The notes beneath the pieces were generated by a model, which was not told the DNA's origin, searched no databases, and was given only the letters and a program-made list of their open reading frames with translations. This document shows positions 60,782 to 64,000 of a stretch of DNA of 64,000 bases, in pieces (position 1 is the first letter of the stretch; every line of letters starts with the position of its first letter). A program made the position numbers and the translations under genes. The stretch spans positions 106,521-170,520 of the forward strand of contig CAZNDO010000007.1 of assembly GCA_964571855.1 (NCBI GenBank). The letters are read 5' to 3'. This stretch comes from CAYYFX01 sp964571855. GTDB taxonomy: Bacteria > ARS69.

Positions 60782-60825
60782 GATCGGACCTCCGCGGGGG
60801 CGGCGGGGAGCTTGCCGTGGAAAGA

Positions 60826-60840
60826 GCAAGGGGCAGGCCA
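60826..60840 (-). promoter_or_regulatory. sigma-54 promoter of the CBM48-barrel gene
   Basis: Minus-strand TGGCCTG-CCCC-TTGCT matches TGGCACG-N4-TTGCW except for two bases; GG and GC are 10 bases apart. The start site would be near 60814, about 33 bases before the ATG. It lies right after the gene for a sigma-54 activator. Confidence 0.6.
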
Positions 60841-60927
60841 GCCGGGTGTGGCCGGGAGACCGCACTCCCGGGGCCTTCCGGGCCGGTTCCGGGGCCGGGG
60901 CGTGTCGCTTCGTCCCGGTCCCCCGCG

Positions 60928-62346
<1,419 letters not shown>

Positions 62347-62422
62347 GGGGCGGCTCCTTGGGATGCGTGCCCTTCTCGTACACCGGATCGGGCCGACGCG
62401 CGAGGGGGATGACGCGGCGGGG

Positions 62423-63928
62423 TCATGCGGGCGGCGCGTCCGGGCCGGCGGAAAGCTCCAAGGTGAACGCGGTGCCGGAGGCGTCCGACCGCCAGAGCAG
62501 CCGCCCGCGGTGGTCCGCGGCGATGCGCTGCACCATGGCGAGCCCGAGCCCCGAGCCGGACGCCTTCGTGGTCACGCCGGGGCGGCCGAGAGTCTCGCGC
62601 AGTGCCGCGGGGATGCCGGGGCCGTCATCGGTCACGGTGAGGTGCGCGGTGGCGGCGCCCGTGCGCGCGACGGCCACGGTGACGTGCCCGCCGCGCGCGC
62701 CCACCGCCTCGATCGCGTTCTTCACGAGGTTCGTGGCCGCGCGCCGCAGGAGATCCTTGTCGCCGGTGAGGGGGAGGGCGTCCGGACCGTCGTAGGTGAC
62801 GGACACGCCGGCCGCGGCGTCCCGGTGCAGTTCCGCCACGCCCTTCGCGATGTGTGCGAGATCGATCGGTGCCGGTGCCGCCTCCGGGAGCTTCGCGAAA
62901 TCCGAGAACGCCGTGCTGAGGCGCTCCAGGTTGTCGATCTCCTCGGCGATCGAGCCGAGGCACTCGCGCGTGGCGGGGTCCTCGGGGAGGCGCGGCTTCA
63001 ACCGGTGCAGGGCAAGGCGGATGGGCGTGAGCGGGTTGCGGATCTCGTGGGCCACGCGGCGGGCCACGTCGCGCCAGGCGGCCACGCGCTCCATGCGCAC
63101 GAGGTCGTCGCGCGAGCGCTCGAGCTGCGCGCTCATGCGGTTGAAGGCGCGCACCAGGTCGGCGATCTCCCCGTCGGCGGCCACGTCCGCGCGGTGCGCC
63201 AGGTCGCCGGCGGCGAGGCGGTCCGCGGACGCGGCAAGCTGCACCACCGGCCGGCTGATGCGACGCGCGGTGAGGCGCGCGGCGAGGAACGCCACCGCCA
63301 CGGTGACGACGAACGACGCGCCCAGCGCGAGGAACAGCGCACGCCGCCACACCGCTTCCCAGAGGAAGAGCTGGCGGTAGCGCGTGTAGTCCTCGCCGGC
63401 CTTGTCCAGCGCGCTCGCGGTGGCGGCGTCCAGGCGGAAGCCGACGGCGCGCGCGGCCGTGTCCCCGGACGCCGGGAAGAAGATGCGGATCACGCCGGCG
63501 CGGTGCTCCGGGAGCATGCCGCCCTCGGCCAGCGCCTTCCAGTCCGCGGCGTCGGGGACGCCGGTGACGCCGTTGCCCTCCGCGTCGCCCTCGACAACCG
63601 CGGTGCCGCCGTCCGCCGTCTCCCACGCCACGAACGACGCGCTGCGCGTGGTGATCCGGCGGCGCACGTCCTCCATCTCCTCGCCCTTGGCCGGCGGCGC
63701 GGGGGGGAGGCGCGCGATCACGGACTCCGCGTCCTGCTGCAGCCGGTCGTGCAGCTCCCGGGACAGCGCGGCCGCGCTCCAGAAGGACTCCTCCACGGAC
63801 GGGCTCTGGATCTTGTCCACGGCCCAGCGGACCGCCCCGGTGGCGATGAGCGTGAGGAGGAGCGACGGGACGGCGGCCAGCAGGAGGAAGCCGGCGAGGA
63901 GGCGCGACTCGAGACGACGGAACCGGAT
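62423..63928 (-). CDS. NtrY-like sensor histidine kinase with a non-canonical start
   Basis: Membrane histidine kinase: periplasmic domain, helix near residue 195, HAMP, 'VAHEIRNPLTPIRLALHRLK' (phospho-accepting His), 'NLVKNAIEAVG', 'DDGPGIP' and 'GSGLGLAMVQRI'. The first canonical start is GTG at 63820 (465 residues), but that lacks the first membrane helix. The frame is open to 63940 and encodes 'RFRRLESRLLAGFLLLAAVP' before it. GGAGG lies seven bases before an ATC at 63928, exactly where an ATG is expected, and no other start codon exists between the upstream stop and there. I therefore extend the gene to 63928 (501 residues). Confidence 0.8.
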   Translation of the reverse strand: MRFRRLESRLLAGFLLLAAVPSLLLTLIATGAVRWAVDKIQSPSVEESFWSAAALSRELHDRLQQDAESVIARLPPAPPAKGEEMEDVRRRITTRSASFVAWETADGGTAVVEGDAEGNGVTGVPDAADWKALAEGGMLPEHRAGVIRIFFPASGDTAARAVGFRLDAATASALDKAGEDYTRYRQLFLWEAVWRRALFLALGASFVVTVAVAFLAARLTARRISRPVVQLAASADRLAAGDLAHRADVAADGEIADLVRAFNRMSAQLERSRDDLVRMERVAAWRDVARRVAHEIRNPLTPIRLALHRLKPRLPEDPATRECLGSIAEEIDNLERLSTAFSDFAKLPEAAPAPIDLAHIAKGVAELHRDAAAGVSVTYDGPDALPLTGDKDLLRRAATNLVKNAIEAVGARGGHVTVAVARTGAATAHLTVTDDGPGIPAALRETLGRPGVTTKASGSGLGLAMVQRIAADHRGRLLWRSDASGTAFTLELSAGPDAPPA

Positions 63929-63940
63929 GGCGCTTCCTCC

Positions 63941-64000
63941 TCACGGCTGCGGGCGAGCGAAGGTCCGCGGGACGCCGGCCGGATCAGCGGCGCGGCCGGC
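63941..64000 (-). CDS. 3' end of a gene running off the window
   Basis: The last 19 codons of a minus-strand frame (ending 'ADPAGVPRTFARPQP') stop at a TGA at 63943-63941, 12 bases before the kinase start. The spacing fits an operon, but the fragment is too short to identify and may not be coding. Confidence 0.25.
   Translation of the reverse strand, partial: AGRAADPAGVPRTFARPQP

Overview
The window is about 64 kb of very GC-rich, gene-dense bacterial DNA from a Gram-negative organism. Evidence for an outer membrane includes several beta-barrel proteins ending in Phe, a BamA-like barrel and lipoproteins. At least three secreted proteins, plus the relic of a fourth, end in the same FlgD/type-IX-sorting-like C-terminal domain (ending in forms of 'SGVYFVRL'). 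That domain, the aminofutalosine menaquinone route and the GC content together suggest a high-GC member of the FCB superphylum, such as Candidatus Eisenbacteria or Krumholzibacteriota. This is an inference; no rRNA, tRNA or other phylogenetic marker was seen.

Layout. 0-5 kb: a secreted protein, then mqnE-mqnA-mqnC (futalosine menaquinone synthesis), a DUF423 membrane protein and an Sfp-type phosphopantetheinyl transferase; convergent to these is a papain-like protein. 5.8-11.1 kb: an epimerase/GMC-oxidoreductase pair and a secreted M28 peptidase with an inserted beta-propeller. 11.4-22.3 kb: an operon joined by 4-base overlaps that carries a class I (ATP-dependent) benzoyl-CoA reductase, bcrC-B-A-D, with the downstream ring-cleavage enzymes dch, had and oah. 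It is headed by a zinc-ribbon/TPR protein and an isopropylmalate-synthase-like enzyme and ends with an SDR and a GNAT gene. 22.3-25.1 kb (minus): a membrane redox module of NrfD, a four-cluster ferredoxin and a tetraheme cytochrome, led by a small repeat protein. 25.3-27.7 kb: alanine dehydrogenase and a CoA-transferase. 27.9-33.5 kb: a lipoprotein, an S41 peptidase, a DUF362 protein and a secreted protein.

33.6-43.5 kb (minus): one long operon for lipoate-dependent metabolism: an AhpD-like protein with an in-frame UGA at its redox-active cysteine (a probable selenoprotein), lipoamide dehydrogenase, E1-alpha, E1-beta, E2, a LipB-Nudix fusion, LipA and an ADP-forming acyl-CoA synthetase. In mycobacteria AhpD is reduced by lipoylated E2 plus Lpd, so this gene order suggests a lipoate-driven selenoperoxidase or selenoreductase. 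I regard this as the most interesting system in the window.

43.7-51.2 kb: envelope proteins, a DUF3604 protein, a large TPR/GYF protein, a DUF4390 protein and a 255-bp near-perfect inverted repeat. 51.4-58.6 kb: a complete pho regulon (phoB-phoR, pstS-C-A-B, phoU), with 11-bp-spaced CTTCACG-type Pho boxes before both phoB and pstS. 58.7-64 kb: a small secreted protein, a CBM48-barrel fusion and an NtrX/NtrY-like sigma-54 two-component pair. Three good sigma-54 promoter sequences were found, each in front of an envelope gene, which suggests a local sigma-54 envelope regulon. No CRISPR array, insertion sequence, rRNA or tRNA was recognised.
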